NCBI GenBank assembly: GCA_030824585.1
Contig: JAVBXM010000008.1
Span: 1-64,000 of the forward strand
Source of the DNA: Phaeospirillum sp.
GTDB taxonomy: Bacteria > Pseudomonadota > Alphaproteobacteria > Rhodospirillales > Magnetospirillaceae
DNA length: 64,000 bases
Direction of reading: 5' to 3'
Shown here one piece after another: positions 1 to 12,361 of the stretch. The notes under the pieces are model-generated. The model did not search any database, had not been told where the DNA came from, and worked only from the letters and a program-made list of their open reading frames with translations. Both the position numbers and the translations under genes were made by a program. Position 1 is the stretch's first letter; every line of letters starts with the position of its first letter.

Positions 1-216
1 GTGGCGGCCTGCATGGGGCGGGCGCGGCCTGAACCGGTTCCGGCCTGCGTTTGTCCCACTTTACCCGCCCTTTACGATGAGCGGGGTATTCTCGCGGCGC
101 CGTACCTCGGCTATAACCGGGTTGGTGCCGCTCGGGTACTGGTTGGTCTGCGCCCCGCGCCGACCCATGTTCTGACCGTTTCCGCTTGTGCCGGCGGGAA
201 ACGGCATTATCTGTAG
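1..216 (+). CDS. tilS: tRNA(Ile)-lysidine synthase, C-terminal end (partial)
   Basis: The reading frame enters from the left edge and stops at a TAG at 214-216. The motif [15 protein letters not shown] fits the C-terminal substrate-binding domain of TilS, which converts the CAU anticodon of tRNA-Ile2 by adding lysine to C34. The tail after that motif is short and looks little conserved. tilS directly before ftsH is a common order in alphaproteobacteria, and this context carries much of the call. Only about 71 residues are visible, so the catalytic P-loop part cannot be checked. Confidence 0.6.
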   Translation: MAACMGRARPEPVPACVCPTLPALYDERGILAAPYLGYNRVGAARVLVGLRPAPTHVLTVSACAGGKRHYL

Positions 217-259
217 ACGACACGTACCGGACAGAGCACTAGACGGGAAGGACGCTACC

Positions 260-2171
<1,912 letters not shown>

Positions 2172-2179
<8 letters not shown>

Positions 2180-3323
2180 GGCCGCCGTCTCTTCCGCCTT
2201 TACCCGAAGCCCCGCTCTCCCGCGGGGCTTCGATGTCTCGGGGGGCGGTCTCTATCTGCTGCCCGCCGGTCTGGTGTGGGGCGAGCAGGCCGCCGCCGCG
2301 GTGATCGCCGGCAACGGCTGGCCGCTGGCCGACGGCTGGGCGGCCTTCACCGCGCTCGGCGTGGTCACCCGCCGGGCGGGAGGCGGGGCCGATCTGGCCG
2401 TCGCGTCCTTCGCCGAGGTGGTGGACTGGGCCGAGGGCGAGGACCCCGCCTTGGCCCGCCTGGTGGCCGAGGCCATCCACCGCATGGGCGCCGGGCGCGG
2501 GAAATGGGGCGGGCTGGACATGGACCGGCCGCGTATCATGGGCATCGTCAACGTCACGCCCGACAGTTTTTCTGATGGCGGTCTGGCGTTCGAGACCGGG
2601 GCCGCCATCGCGCGCGGCCTCGCCCTGGCCGAGGCCGGGGCCGAGATCATCGACGTGGGCGGCGAATCCACCCGGCCCGGCGCCGATCCGGTCAGCCCGG
2701 AGGAGGAGGCGCGCCGCGTTCTTCCCGTGGTGCGCGCCCTGGCGGAAAAAGGCCTGTGCGTCTCCATCGACACCCGCCACGCCAGCGTCATGGGGGCGGC
2801 GGTGGAAGCGGGGGCCAGGATCATCAACGACGTCACCGCCCTGCTGGGCGACGCGGATTCGCCTCGGGTGGCGGCCGAAAGCGGCGCCGATCTCTGCCTG
2901 ATGCACATGCAGGGCGACGATCCCCGCACCATGCAGGCGGCTCCCGTCTATGCCTGCGCTCCCCTGGACGTCCTCGACCATCTGGCCGGGCGGGTGCGCG
3001 AGTGCGAAGCGGCCGGTATCGCCCGCGACAGGATCTGCCTCGACCCCGGCATCGGTTTCGGCAAGACGCCGGAACACTGCGCCCAGGTGATGGGGGCCCT
3101 CGCCCTGCTGCACGGGTTGGGCCTGCCGCTGCTGCTGGGCGTCAGCCGCAAGAGCTTCGTGGCCCGGCTCAGCAAGGGCGAGGCGCCCGACGGCCGCCTG
3201 CCCGGCACCCTGGCCGCCAATCTGGCGGGGCTGGATGCCGGCTATCAGGTGCTGCGCGTCCACGATGTGGCGCAGACTGCCCAGGCCCTGGCCATCTGGC
3301 GGGCCATGCGGGCGGGAGCCTAG
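2172..3323 (+). CDS. folP: Dihydropteroate synthase with N-terminal extension
   Basis: Condenses p-aminobenzoate with 6-hydroxymethyl-dihydropterin diphosphate in folate synthesis. The catalytic core starts with [17 protein letters not shown], then [30 protein letters not shown] and GVSRKS, all signatures of DHPS. Start taken at GTG 2172, which overlaps the end of ftsH by 8 bases and suggests translational coupling; an upstream ATG at 2049 lies wholly inside ftsH. The 383-residue product carries about 115 residues before the core ([15 protein letters not shown] and following), longer than the usual 270-280 residues of FolP. The extension has no motif I can name. The 3' end overlaps the convergent gene at 3320 by 4 bases. 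Confidence 0.95.
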
Positions 3324-3841
3324 TCCAGCGGCCTCGGCTGCGGTTGCGGTGGCAGGACGATGGTGAACAGCTCGCCCGGCTGGCTGTGATGGAACGAGGC
3401 CAGGACGGCGAGGCTGTCGTCGGGGGTGGCGTTAATGCCCCGCTGTTTCAGGCGGGCCAGCACCTGCTCGGTGGTGCTGCCGATCACCGGTGCCAGTTGG
3501 GCAATGGGCGCCCGTTCCGCCGCCCGTGCCAGGCGGATCAGGGGATTGCCCGGCGGCTTGGGCGGCGCCAGGGTGGCGAAGGCCGCGACGCCCAGGGTGG
3601 TGGCCCCCGCCAACACCTGCATGTGCCGCTGGCGCAGCATCTGGGCAAAGGAACCGCGATGGCGGGCCACGTGCAGGATGGCCAGGGCGGCGAAGGCCAT
3701 GCCCAGCCATTCATGGATGGCCTCTACCGGCCCCTTGGCCAGATGGAAGAACAGGATCACCCCGGTGACCCCGACCACCACCGACAGAACGGCGGTGCCG
3801 GGGGTGGCGTAGCGGCGCAGCGCGCCGTCCAAACATTTCAT
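3320..3841 (-). CDS. Small membrane protein, DUF4405-like
   Basis: 173 residues. Hydrophobic segments near 15-34 (TAVLSVVVGVTGVILFF), 45-60 and 78-93, with histidines near the membrane (FFH, IHEWLG, LHVARHR). This layout resembles DUF4405 membrane proteins, some of which are cytochrome-b-like. The C-terminal 70 residues are soluble and include APVIGSTTEQVLARLKQRGI, a short helical segment like those that follow such domains in electron-transfer proteins. Start ATG at 3841 has GAGGG just upstream. Convergent with folP, overlapping by 4 bases. Function unknown. Confidence 0.6.
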   Translation of the reverse strand: MKCLDGALRRYATPGTAVLSVVVGVTGVILFFHLAKGPVEAIHEWLGMAFAALAILHVARHRGSFAQMLRQRHMQVLAGATTLGVAAFATLAPPKPPGNPLIRLARAAERAPIAQLAPVIGSTTEQVLARLKQRGINATPDDSLAVLASFHHSQPGELFTIVLPPQPQPRPLD

Positions 3842-3975
3842 GATGCCCTCTCGGTCGATAATTGACCGGCGCAGGCTAGGCCAGGGCGGTAACGCCGTTA
3901 TGTCGGGTTTGTGGCGGGACGGTAATAAAGTGTTTCAGGCCTCGGGCGCCGCCATGCTCCCGTGGCTACGGCGGC

Positions 3976-4009
3976 GATCGGATGCCGCGTGGTGGCGAGG
4001 CATCCGATC
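3976..4009 (-). terminator. Strong hairpin after the small-protein operon
   Basis: GATCGGATGCC at 3976-3986 and its exact complement GGCATCCGATC at 3999-4009 form an 11-bp perfect stem with a 12-base loop. It lies about 40 bases beyond the stop of the reverse gene ending at 4051. No T-run follows on the reverse strand, so it may be an RNA 3'-end stabiliser rather than an intrinsic terminator. Confidence 0.5.
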
Positions 4010-4050
4010 CCCCGTTCCGACGGTGGTGATCTGGTGGGGGACGGGCGCCG

Positions 4051-4254
4051 TTACTTGCGCCCGATGACCACCACCCTGCCGGTCTGGATTTCCGAGACCG
4101 TGCCGCCTGCGACGAAGGTCTGTCCGTCGTAGGAGAACGTGGCGACGGAGTCGGTGGTGATGTTGGCTTCCGCGAAGCCGCTCCGCTTCAGGAACTCCTT
4201 TGCCGCAAGGGCGGAGTCCGAGGAATCGCAAACGATGACGACCATGGCAGTCAT
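4051..4254 (-). CDS. Small hypothetical protein
   Basis: 67 residues, no signal peptide. It starts MTAMVVIVCDSSDSALAAKEF, which looks like an alternating beta/alpha start, and later has a beta-rich half (SYDGQTFVAGG). It starts 12 bases after the stop of the lipoprotein gene ending at 4267, so it is probably the third gene of a reverse operon 5561-4051. I do not recognise the family. It may be a small alpha/beta protein working with the two upstream lipoproteins. Confidence 0.5.
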   Translation of the reverse strand: MTAMVVIVCDSSDSALAAKEFLKRSGFAEANITTDSVATFSYDGQTFVAGGTVSEIQTGRVVVIGRK

Positions 4255-4266
4255 GGGGACCTCGCT

Positions 4267-5214
4267 CTATTGAGAGGTTGCCGCGGCCAGGGCTGCGGCG
4301 GTGGGGGGGCTGAGAGACAGCAGGCCGAGAACCTCGGCGACCGTGTTGCATCCGTTCAGGGACGCGATGGTCTGGGGGGGCAATGCGGCGGACGCCTTGG
4401 CGGTGAGGGCGGTCAGCTTGCCCTTGTCGAGCGATCCGTCGGCCGCGACGATGGCGGCCTTGACGGTGTCCGACTCGGTCTTGACCTTGGCGACCAGCGC
4501 GGTGGCCTGTTCCGAAGCCTTGGTGACGGCGGTGGACTGGGACAGCACCTTGAACGCATCGCGGATGGCCGGATTGATCGCCAACTGGTCGGCGGCGGTG
4601 CCGGTGGCGAAGAATTGCCGCGAGTCGAGGCCGGTCGTGGTGATGAGACTCATATCGGACGCGGTGTCGATCGATGCCAGTACCGAGGCGTAGGTATCGA
4701 CCTGCTGGTTGGGAGGACAGGTCGGGTCCGTGCTGTTCGCCCCGCATGTGATCGTTCCGACGGGAATGATCGACGCCTCCTTGCGCTTGAACCCGAACGT
4801 CACGCTGTCCGGATGCCCGGTAGGGGCGAAGCCGACCTTGAAGCCGAGCGTGGTGGCGGTCCCGAAGAACATTATCTTCTTTCCGCCGCCGAGCGGCTGG
4901 TCTTGGATGGCTCGGGCATTTGCCGACGTCGCCAGCTTGGCCGCCGACCCGGTGGCATAGACCTGCCGGATCTTCGGGTTGAACACCGTTCCGCCGGTTT
5001 CCAGGGAGGCGACCACCGGCGGCACCGCGCCGTTGTCGTAACGTGGGGCGATATAGCCCTCCATCCGGTCATAGGCGATGGCGGCGATGGGCGGCGTGCC
5101 GCCCACGTCGATGCCGATGGAGGTATTGGTGACGAACACCACCGAATCGGGATTGGCGCAGCCGCAGACGAGTGCGACGGCGGCCAATGGGGCGAAGCGG
5201 ATTGCTGAGGTCAT
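4267..5214 (-). CDS. Predicted lipoprotein of unknown function
   Basis: 315 residues. The N-terminus is a lipoprotein signal, with a hydrophobic stretch (FAPLAAVALVCGC) and a lipobox cysteine at about residue 19. The next part (VVFVTNTSIGIDVGGTPPIAAIAYDR) looks like a beta-rich outer-membrane-attached domain. The C-terminal third is alanine/lysine-rich and probably helical, with a cysteine near the end (LNGCNTVAEVLGLL). Its ATG overlaps the stop of the upstream lipoprotein gene in an ATGA arrangement, so both are translated together. No known family recognised; a cell-envelope role is inferred only from the signal. Confidence 0.65.
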   Translation of the reverse strand: MTSAIRFAPLAAVALVCGCANPDSVVFVTNTSIGIDVGGTPPIAAIAYDRMEGYIAPRYDNGAVPPVVASLETGGTVFNPKIRQVYATGSAAKLATSANARAIQDQPLGGGKKIMFFGTATTLGFKVGFAPTGHPDSVTFGFKRKEASIIPVGTITCGANSTDPTCPPNQQVDTYASVLASIDTASDMSLITTTGLDSRQFFATGTAADQLAINPAIRDAFKVLSQSTAVTKASEQATALVAKVKTESDTVKAAIVAADGSLDKGKLTALTAKASAALPPQTIASLNGCNTVAEVLGLLSLSPPTAAALAAATSQ

Positions 5215-5561
5215 GGAGTGTCCTTTCCCCGGTCTGGAACGGCTCCGGTCCCCAATGCGCAGGGCCCCGGCAGATTGAGATCGATGCAGGCTTGGTCGGA
5301 GACGGTGACGAAGATCGTCCGGCTGTAGCCGAGGACCACCCCTCCACCATCCGCGTCGTCGGAATAGGCCGAGAGGCCCAGCCCGGTTACCTGGACGGCA
5401 CTGGCTCCCTGGTTCCGCTGGACCGCGACGTCGACGAATCCGATGACATGGCGGACGTTGTCGGAATCCACATAGCTGACCGATACGCAGCCGCTTTGGC
5501 CGATTGCCGCCAGTGCGGCAATGGCCAGCAAGGGACGCCTGGGCGAATGTGGGCCGGTCAT
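5211..5561 (-). CDS. Small predicted lipoprotein
   Basis: 116 residues with a lipoprotein signal (PLLAIAALAAIGQSGC), the lipobox cysteine being at about residue 25. The mature part is short and beta-rich (VSVSYVDSDNVRHVIGFVDV) and contains two more cysteines (ACIDLNLPGPCALG) that could form a disulfide in the periplasm. First gene of a three-gene reverse operon, overlapping the next lipoprotein gene by 4 bases. No family recognised. Confidence 0.6.
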   Translation of the reverse strand: MTGPHSPRRPLLAIAALAAIGQSGCVSVSYVDSDNVRHVIGFVDVAVQRNQGASAVQVTGLGLSAYSDDADGGGVVLGYSRTIFVTVSDQACIDLNLPGPCALGTGAVPDRGKDTP

Positions 5562-5861
5562 GGGCAGGCTCGGGCTGTGTGTGGGAAAGCCTTATTATGT
5601 TTGAGTGTATTATGCCTGGTCATACTCGTTCAATGGATAATATGTATCATGTTTATAATCCATTGGTAGATTTTGCCGTGGGATAACGATGTATGGGGGA
5701 AATTTTCCGGCCTCCGCCGGTTCCCGAAGGCGTTGCCGCACGGGTCGTGGCGCGGGGCGGCGGGCGTGGTCCTTCCTTTCTCCTTCCCTTCGCTTCCCCG
5801 GCTTGCTATCCAATCCCTCTTTTGGGCCAATCCCTCTTTCGGGCAAAGGAAACGCAACGGG
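5562..5861. other. Intergenic region with AT-rich patch
   Basis: 300 bases between divergent genes. Bases 5590-5665 are clearly more AT-rich than the surroundings and include several TATAAT-like stretches (for example around TATTATG and GTTTATAATCC). Promoters for the lipoprotein operon (reverse) and glmM (forward) must lie here. I could not fix a single -35/-10 pair. No gene seen. Confidence 0.4.
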
Positions 5862-7217
5862 ATGACGCGCAAGCTGTTCGGCACCGACGGGATCAGGGGC
5901 ACCGCCAATACCGACCCCATGACGGCCGAAACGGCCATGAAGCTGGGCATGGCGGCGGGCAGGCACTTCACGCGCGGCGACCATCGCCATGTGGTGGTGA
6001 TCGGCAAGGATACCCGCCTGTCGGGCTATCTGCTGGAACCGGCGCTGACGGCGGGCTTCATCTCGGTGGGCATGGACGTGGTGCTGCTGGGGCCGTTGCC
6101 CACTCCCGCTGTGGCCATGCTGACCCGCTCCATGCGCGCCGATCTGGGCGTGATGATCTCGGCGTCGCACAATCCCTATCAGGACAACGGCATCAAGCTG
6201 TTCGGCCCCGACGGCTTCAAGCTGTCCGACGAGGACGAGTTGACCATCGAAGCCTCCATGTTCAACGGCCTGGAATCCTATCGGGTCGGCTCGGACCATC
6301 TGGGCCGCGCCAAGCGCCTGGACGACGCGGTGGGCCGCTACATCGAATACGCCAAGTACACCTTCCCGCGCGGCCTGCGCCTGGACGGCCTGAAGATCGT
6401 GGTCGATTGCGCCAACGGTGCCGCCTACAAGGTGGCCCCCACCGTGCTGTGGGAACTGGGTGCCGAGGTGATCCCCGTGGCGGTCACTCCCGACGGCTTC
6501 AACATCAACAAGGGCTGCGGCTCGCTCTATACCGAGACCATGCGCGAGCAGGTGGTGGCCCATGGCGCCCATCTGGGCATCGCGCTGGACGGCGACGCCG
6601 ACCGGGTGGTGCTGTGCGACGAGCAGGGCCACATGATCGACGGCGACCAGCTCATGGCGCTGATCGGCGATCTGTGGCACCGCTCGGGCCAGTTGAAGGG
6701 CGGTGGCATCGTCGCCACCGTGATGTCCAACCTGGGGTTAGAGCGCTTTTTAGGGCAGCGTGGGCTGAAGACCGTCCGCACGGCGGTGGGCGACCGCTAT
6801 GTGCTCGAGCACATGCGCCGCGAGGGCTTCAATGTCGGCGGCGAGCAGTCGGGCCATATCATCCTGTCCGACCATTCCACCACCGGCGACGGGCTGGTGG
6901 CCGGGCTGCAGGTGCTGGCGGCGCTGGTCCAGTCGGGCAAGCCGGCCAGCGAGATGCTGCGGCTGTTCACGCCGCTGCCCCAGGTGCTGAAGAATGTGCG
7001 GGTCGCCAAGGGCTCGGTGGCCGAGGTGTTGGCCGCGCCGGCCGTGGCGGCGGCCATCAAGGACGCCGAGGCCAGACTGGACGGCAAGGGCCGCCTGCTG
7101 ATCAGGAAGTCGGGGACCGAGCCGCTGATCCGGGTGATGGCCGAAGGCGAGGACGAGACCCTGGTCGAGGCCACCGTCGACGGCATCGTGGAAACCATCC
7201 GCCGCACGGCGGGCTGA
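5862..7217 (+). CDS. glmM: Phosphoglucosamine mutase
   Basis: Converts glucosamine-6-phosphate to glucosamine-1-phosphate on the way to UDP-GlcNAc for peptidoglycan and LPS. Start at ATG 5862 with AAAGGA upstream gives [13 protein letters not shown], the family's standard N-terminus; the frame is open further upstream but without family sequence. 451 residues, typical. The phosphoserine loop [12 protein letters not shown] has the catalytic serine at about 102, the metal loop is LDGDADR, and the C-terminal phosphate-binding loop is [11 protein letters not shown]. In related genomes glmM directly follows folP; here a reverse four-gene block separates them. Confidence 0.97.
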   Translation: MTRKLFGTDGIRGTANTDPMTAETAMKLGMAAGRHFTRGDHRHVVVIGKDTRLSGYLLEPALTAGFISVGMDVVLLGPLPTPAVAMLTRSMRADLGVMISASHNPYQDNGIKLFGPDGFKLSDEDELTIEASMFNGLESYRVGSDHLGRAKRLDDAVGRYIEYAKYTFPRGLRLDGLKIVVDCANGAAYKVAPTVLWELGAEVIPVAVTPDGFNINKGCGSLYTETMREQVVAHGAHLGIALDGDADRVVLCDEQGHMIDGDQLMALIGDLWHRSGQLKGGGIVATVMSNLGLERFLGQRGLKTVRTAVGDRYVLEHMRREGFNVGGEQSGHIILSDHSTTGDGLVAGLQVLAALVQSGKPASEMLRLFTPLPQVLKNVRVAKGSVAEVLAAPAVAAAIKDAEARLDGKGRLLIRKSGTEPLIRVMAEGEDETLVEATVDGIVETIRRTAG

Positions 7218-7222
7218 GGATA

Positions 7223-7247
7223 CGAAAAAGGGGGCTTCTGCCCCCTT
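7223..7247 (-). terminator. Intrinsic terminator between glmM and the reverse small gene
   Basis: AAGGGGGC (7228-7235), loop TTCT and GCCCCCTT (7240-7247) form an 8-bp stem. Read on the reverse strand it is followed by a run of Ts (the A-run from 7225). It therefore terminates the reverse gene at 7263-7454 best and may also stop glmM transcripts. Confidence 0.75.
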
Positions 7248-7262
7248 GCCGGTCCATAGGTC

Positions 7263-7454
7263 CTAGGCCGCGGCCGTTGCGGCCTCGGGAGCGAAGCGCT
7301 CCACCACCCGGCTCATGGTCCGGGCGATGTCTGGACACAGCCGGGTCAGGCGTTCGGCCAGATCGCGGGCGCGATCGGTGTCCACCGGGTGGCCGGCGGC
7401 TTCCGCTTCAAGAATCTCGGCAAGCTGATCGATTTCTTCCCATCTGTATTGCAT
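7263..7454 (-). CDS. Small hypothetical protein
   Basis: 63 residues from an ATG at 7454, chosen because GAGGAA lies 6 bases upstream; longer in-frame starts lack such a site. The protein is helical and acidic (YRWEEIDQLAEILEAEAAGH), then has TDRARDLAERLTRLCPDIA. It is convergent with glmM and ends at a clear terminator. No family recognised. Size and charge suggest a small regulatory or adaptor protein, which is only inference. Confidence 0.55.
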   Translation of the reverse strand: MQYRWEEIDQLAEILEAEAAGHPVDTDRARDLAERLTRLCPDIARTMSRVVERFAPEAATAAA

Positions 7455-7644
7455 GACGTTCCTCGTGGGATGTGTAACCATGCTTTCGTATAGGCGAATA
7501 TACGCACCCGTATTGCGGCGCACAAGAGGGTGAACACCTGATTTTGCCTGCCAACATAAGATGTCATCCGGATGCAGCATATGGGTGGCGGTTTTAAGAA
7601 TGGGTCAAAAGCATTAAATCCATCGATTGAATTGGAGGTCTGCC

Positions 7645-8457
7645 ATGCGAGGAAGGGTTCTGATCATCGCCGGATCGGATTCGGGCGGGGGCGCCGGCAT
7701 CCAGGCCGACATCAAGGCGGTGACCTGCCTGGGGGGGTTCGCCGCCACGGCGGTGACGGCGCTGACCGCCCAGAACACCCATGGGGTGAGCGGCATCCAC
7801 GAGGTACCGCCCGACTTCGTGCGGGCGCAGATGGAAGCGGTGCTGAGCGACATCGGCGCCGATTGCATCAAGACCGGCATGCTGGCCTCGGCGGCCATCG
7901 TCGAGGCGGTGGCCGAGGGGCTGGCGGCGCTGGCTCCGGAAGTGCCGCTGGTGCTCGATCCGGTGATGGTCGCCAAGGGCGGCGCCGCCCTGCTGGCCGA
8001 CAGCGCCGCCGGGGCTCTGGTGTCGCTGCTGGTGCCGCGCGCCCGTCTGCTGACCCCCAACATTCCCGAGGCCGAGGCGCTGCTGGGCCGTTCCATCGGC
8101 GGCGTGGCCGACATGGAGCGGGCGGCGCGCGACCTGCTGGCCCTGGGGCCCCGGGCGGTGCTGCTCAAGGGCGGGCATCTCGACGGCGATGATCTGGTGG
8201 ACGTCCTGGCCGAGACCGGCGGCGGCCTTTGCCGCTATGTGGGGCGGCGCATCGTCACCCGCTCGACCCATGGCACCGGCTGCACCCTGGCGTCGTCCAT
8301 CGCCGCCGGGCTGGCCCAGGGCCTGGGGCTGGGCGACGCGGTGGAGCGGGCGAGGGCCTATCTGGTCAAGGCCATCGAGACGGCGCCCGGCCTAGGCGGC
8401 GGCCACGGCCCCCTCAACCATGGGCATCCGCTGGCGGCACCCCGAGGGTGCGGATGA
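7645..8457 (+). CDS. thiD: Hydroxymethylpyrimidine/phosphomethylpyrimidine kinase
   Basis: Phosphorylates HMP and HMP-phosphate in thiamine synthesis. Ribokinase fold: GRVLIIAGSDSGGGAGIQAD at the N-terminus binds substrate, ALTAQNTHGV follows, and DPVMVAKGG and the C-terminal anion hole STHGTGCTLASSIAAGLA are the usual ThiD motifs. Start at ATG 7645 with GGAGG upstream, giving 270 residues. It has its own promoter region after the reverse small gene. The last 44 bases overlap the 3' end of the convergent histidine kinase gene. Confidence 0.95.
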   Translation: MRGRVLIIAGSDSGGGAGIQADIKAVTCLGGFAATAVTALTAQNTHGVSGIHEVPPDFVRAQMEAVLSDIGADCIKTGMLASAAIVEAVAEGLAALAPEVPLVLDPVMVAKGGAALLADSAAGALVSLLVPRARLLTPNIPEAEALLGRSIGGVADMERAARDLLALGPRAVLLKGGHLDGDDLVDVLAETGGGLCRYVGRRIVTRSTHGTGCTLASSIAAGLAQGLGLGDAVERARAYLVKAIETAPGLGGGHGPLNHGHPLAAPRGCG

Positions 8458-10219
8458 TGGAGCGGGTCAGCAACTGAAAATCCACCGGCTTGACCAACTG
8501 GTCGTTCATGCCGGCGGCGATGCACATTTCGCGGGCCGAGGCGAAGGCGTGGGCGGTCAGGCCGATGATCGGCAATTCGTCGCGGCTCAGGTGGGCGCGG
8601 ATGGCCCGCGTGGCGTCCAGGCCGCTCATCTGGGGCATTTCCATGTCCATGAGGATCAGGTCGGGGCGCCGGACGGGGTCCAGCGCGCGGGGCACCACCT
8701 GGGCGCCGTTGTCCACCCGGATGACCTCGATGCCGTTCATGCCGAGGAATTCGGAATAGATTTCCGCCAGTTGCGGATTGTCCTCGGCCAGCAGCACGCG
8801 GCGCCCGGCCAGGGTCTTGAAGTCCGGAGACAGGATGGCCTCGGCGCCTTCGGCTTCCGCCAGGGCCTCCATGGCGGGGGCGATGCCCAGCAGGGCGGAA
8901 AAGCGGAAGACGCTGCCCTGGCCCGGCCGGGATTCCACGGTGATCTCGCCGCCCATCATCTCCACCAGGGTGCGGCATACCGACAATCCCAGGCCGGTGC
9001 CGCCGTAGCGCCGGGTGGTGGTGCCGTCGCCCTGGGTAAAGGGCTCGAAGATGGCCTCCAGCCGGTCGGCGGGAATGCCGATGCCTGAATCCGCCACCTC
9101 GCATTCCAGCAGCAGGCTGATCTCGTCGATGGGCAGGGTGCGGACATTGACGCGGATGGTGCCCCGGCCGGTGAACTTGACGGCGTTGCCCACCAGGTTG
9201 ATGAGGATCTGTCCCAGCCGCAGGGCGTCCCCCACCAGATGGATGGGCGAACCCTCGGCCCGGCGGATGGACAGGGCCACGCCCTTTTCCTCGGCCAGGG
9301 GACGGGTCAGGTCCTCCACATGGCCCAGCACCTCGTCCAGGTCGAAGGGCGCGAGGTCGAGGGCGTACTTGCCCGCCTCGATGCGCGAGATGTCCAAGAT
9401 GTCGTCGACGATGGACAGCAGGTGGCGGGCGGCCCGCCCCACCTTGGGCAGCATGGCCCGGGCCCGGGCCAGGGTGGGGGCCATGTCGGTCAACTGGACG
9501 AAGCCGAGGATGGAGGCGATGGGAGTGCGCAGCTCGTGGCTCATTACCGCCAGGAAGTCCGACTTGGCGCGATTGGCGCTTTCGGCCTCGGCCGTGGCCT
9601 GGCGTAAATCCTTGATCAGGCGTTCGTTCTCGAAGCGCAGGCGGATGGACTGGACCAGCACCCGCTCCGCCGCCCGGCACGACAGGGTCACCACCACCAG
9701 GAAGACGGCGGCCATCACCGCCAGGATCACCATCATCCGTTCGCCCGACATGGCGACGGGAATGATGAAGCCGGAAATGGTCGGCAGGGCGAAGGCCATC
9801 TGGCCGGGGAAATAGGCCGACAGGCTGGCCAGGGAGGCCGCCGTCAGCCCGGTCAGGATGACGGCGATGAACAGGGCGTGGCTGGAATCGTGGGCGGCAA
9901 AGGCCGCCAGCCCGAAAATCAGCCACATGCCGCCCGACAGCGCCAGGTTGAAGGCCATGTAGGGCCCCCAGAAGTCCGGTCGCTTGTCGCGGTCGGCGAC
10001 CTTCCAGTAGAAGCGCACCATGCCCAGCCGGAGCGCGGCCACCGCCACGAAAGCCCCGGCCCACCACCAGACCATCTCGCCGGCCACCGGCGCGGCGCCC
10101 AGGGCGGCCAGCAGGGCGATGGCGGTGCCGGTCAGCGCGGTGAAGGGCAGGTTGCGGGCCAGCACACGGATCTGTTCGGCCCGCACCCTGATGTCGATGG
10201 AGGCCGCCTCAGCGTCCAT
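8414..10219 (-). CDS. Membrane hybrid sensor histidine kinase with receiver domain
   Basis: 601 residues. Residues 26-182 hold about six membrane helices with no large outside loop, so the sensing is likely within or at the membrane. A short coiled coil (about 185-220) leads to the HisKA domain with phospho-acceptor H228 (FLAVMSHELRTPI). The ATPase domain has the N box around N345 (LVGNAVKFTG), G1 DSGIGIP near 378 and G2 GGTGLGLSVC. A receiver domain (473-590) has Asp525 as acceptor (LILMDMEMPQMSG) and a Lys in LVKPVDF. No DNA-binding part is present, so output must go to another protein. Its start overlaps the stop of the Cys-cluster gene by 11 bases. The stimulus is unknown. Confidence 0.93.
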   Translation of the reverse strand: MDAEAASIDIRVRAEQIRVLARNLPFTALTGTAIALLAALGAAPVAGEMVWWWAGAFVAVAALRLGMVRFYWKVADRDKRPDFWGPYMAFNLALSGGMWLIFGLAAFAAHDSSHALFIAVILTGLTAASLASLSAYFPGQMAFALPTISGFIIPVAMSGERMMVILAVMAAVFLVVVTLSCRAAERVLVQSIRLRFENERLIKDLRQATAEAESANRAKSDFLAVMSHELRTPIASILGFVQLTDMAPTLARARAMLPKVGRAARHLLSIVDDILDISRIEAGKYALDLAPFDLDEVLGHVEDLTRPLAEEKGVALSIRRAEGSPIHLVGDALRLGQILINLVGNAVKFTGRGTIRVNVRTLPIDEISLLLECEVADSGIGIPADRLEAIFEPFTQGDGTTTRRYGGTGLGLSVCRTLVEMMGGEITVESRPGQGSVFRFSALLGIAPAMEALAEAEGAEAILSPDFKTLAGRRVLLAEDNPQLAEIYSEFLGMNGIEVIRVDNGAQVVPRALDPVRRPDLILMDMEMPQMSGLDATRAIRAHLSRDELPIIGLTAHAFASAREMCIAAGMNDQLVKPVDFQLLTRSIIRTLGVPPADAHG

Positions 10220-11000
10220 GGCCCCTGGCCTTCCTGTCCTTGCCGCCGCCCGGCCTTTGCACCGGCGGGAACCAGTCGTGCAGGCGGGCCTCGGCGGGGA
10301 AGACCTGGTCGCCCCGCCACCAGGCCTGCACCGCGTCCGACCGGTCGATGACCGCCTTCAAGGCCGGAATGAAATCCACGCCGGGGCAGTCGCGGCCGGC
10401 CATGTGCAGGGGATGGGCCAGGCCGAACACCGCGCCGTCGAACACGTCCTTGGGCGCGAGCTGGAATTCGGGGCTGGGGGCGGGGCCGAACAGCGGCGCG
10501 TCCAGCTTGGCGAAGGTCGACATGCACCAGCGGACATCCACCTGATAGACGCCCCGGCACTTCATGGGCCGGAGGTCGTAGATGGAGCAGGCGTTGTCCA
10601 CCAGGAAGACGCAGGGCCGTCCGCCGTTCCACGACTTCAGGCGCTCGACCAGTGGCGCCGCGCCGGGTCGGCTGCGCAGGGCTTGGGCGATATACAGCAC
10701 CTCGGTCGCCGTGGCTCCCACCCGCTGGTGGCAGCACCAGCCGCACCCTTTGCCGCAGGCGGCCTTTGGCGTGCCGAGAGCGAAGGCCGGAGTGGCGCGG
10801 ACCTGGGTCCACAGGCGCTCGACCTGGGCCTGGGCTTCGCCCACCGCCGCGATGACGGCCTCCGGCCCCTTGGACAGGGTGGCGCCGACCAGGGTCCGCA
10901 CCGCCTCGAACGAGGCGTCGCGGATGGGGGAGGTTCCGCCTTCCGATGCGGTCGAGGTCATGGAGCGAAGCGCGGCGGCGGCGTCGAAAGGAGTATTCAT
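10209..11000 (-). CDS. YkgJ-type cysteine cluster protein
   Basis: 263 residues from ATG 11000; an upstream extension lacks family sequence. The motif ACGKGCGWCCHQRV followed by CSIYDLRPMKCRG matches the UPF0153/YkgJ family, whose clustered cysteines are thought to bind zinc or iron. A helical N-terminal part of about 95 residues precedes the cluster. The gene overlaps the downstream hybrid histidine kinase by 11 bases, a coupling that suggests a shared job, perhaps metal or redox sensing. That link is inference from position only. Confidence 0.75.
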   Translation of the reverse strand: MNTPFDAAAALRSMTSTASEGGTSPIRDASFEAVRTLVGATLSKGPEAVIAAVGEAQAQVERLWTQVRATPAFALGTPKAACGKGCGWCCHQRVGATATEVLYIAQALRSRPGAAPLVERLKSWNGGRPCVFLVDNACSIYDLRPMKCRGVYQVDVRWCMSTFAKLDAPLFGPAPSPEFQLAPKDVFDGAVFGLAHPLHMAGRDCPGVDFIPALKAVIDRSDAVQAWWRGDQVFPAEARLHDWFPPVQRPGGGKDRKARGHGR

Positions 11001-11164
11001 CGGCGCGAGGATAACAAGGCCTCGCGGGGGGCGCCATACACCGGCAAGGAATATGCGCGCCGGATAAATGCTTCGTTGCGAATCCCCCTTCGCCCTCATA
11101 CACTCCGCCCGGGCCACGGTCCCCCAACGGGCCGCGTCCCTTCTGCGAGGGAGGGTTACATCTT

Positions 11165-12343
<1,179 letters not shown>

Positions 12344-12361
12344 CCCGATAATACCGTGAAC

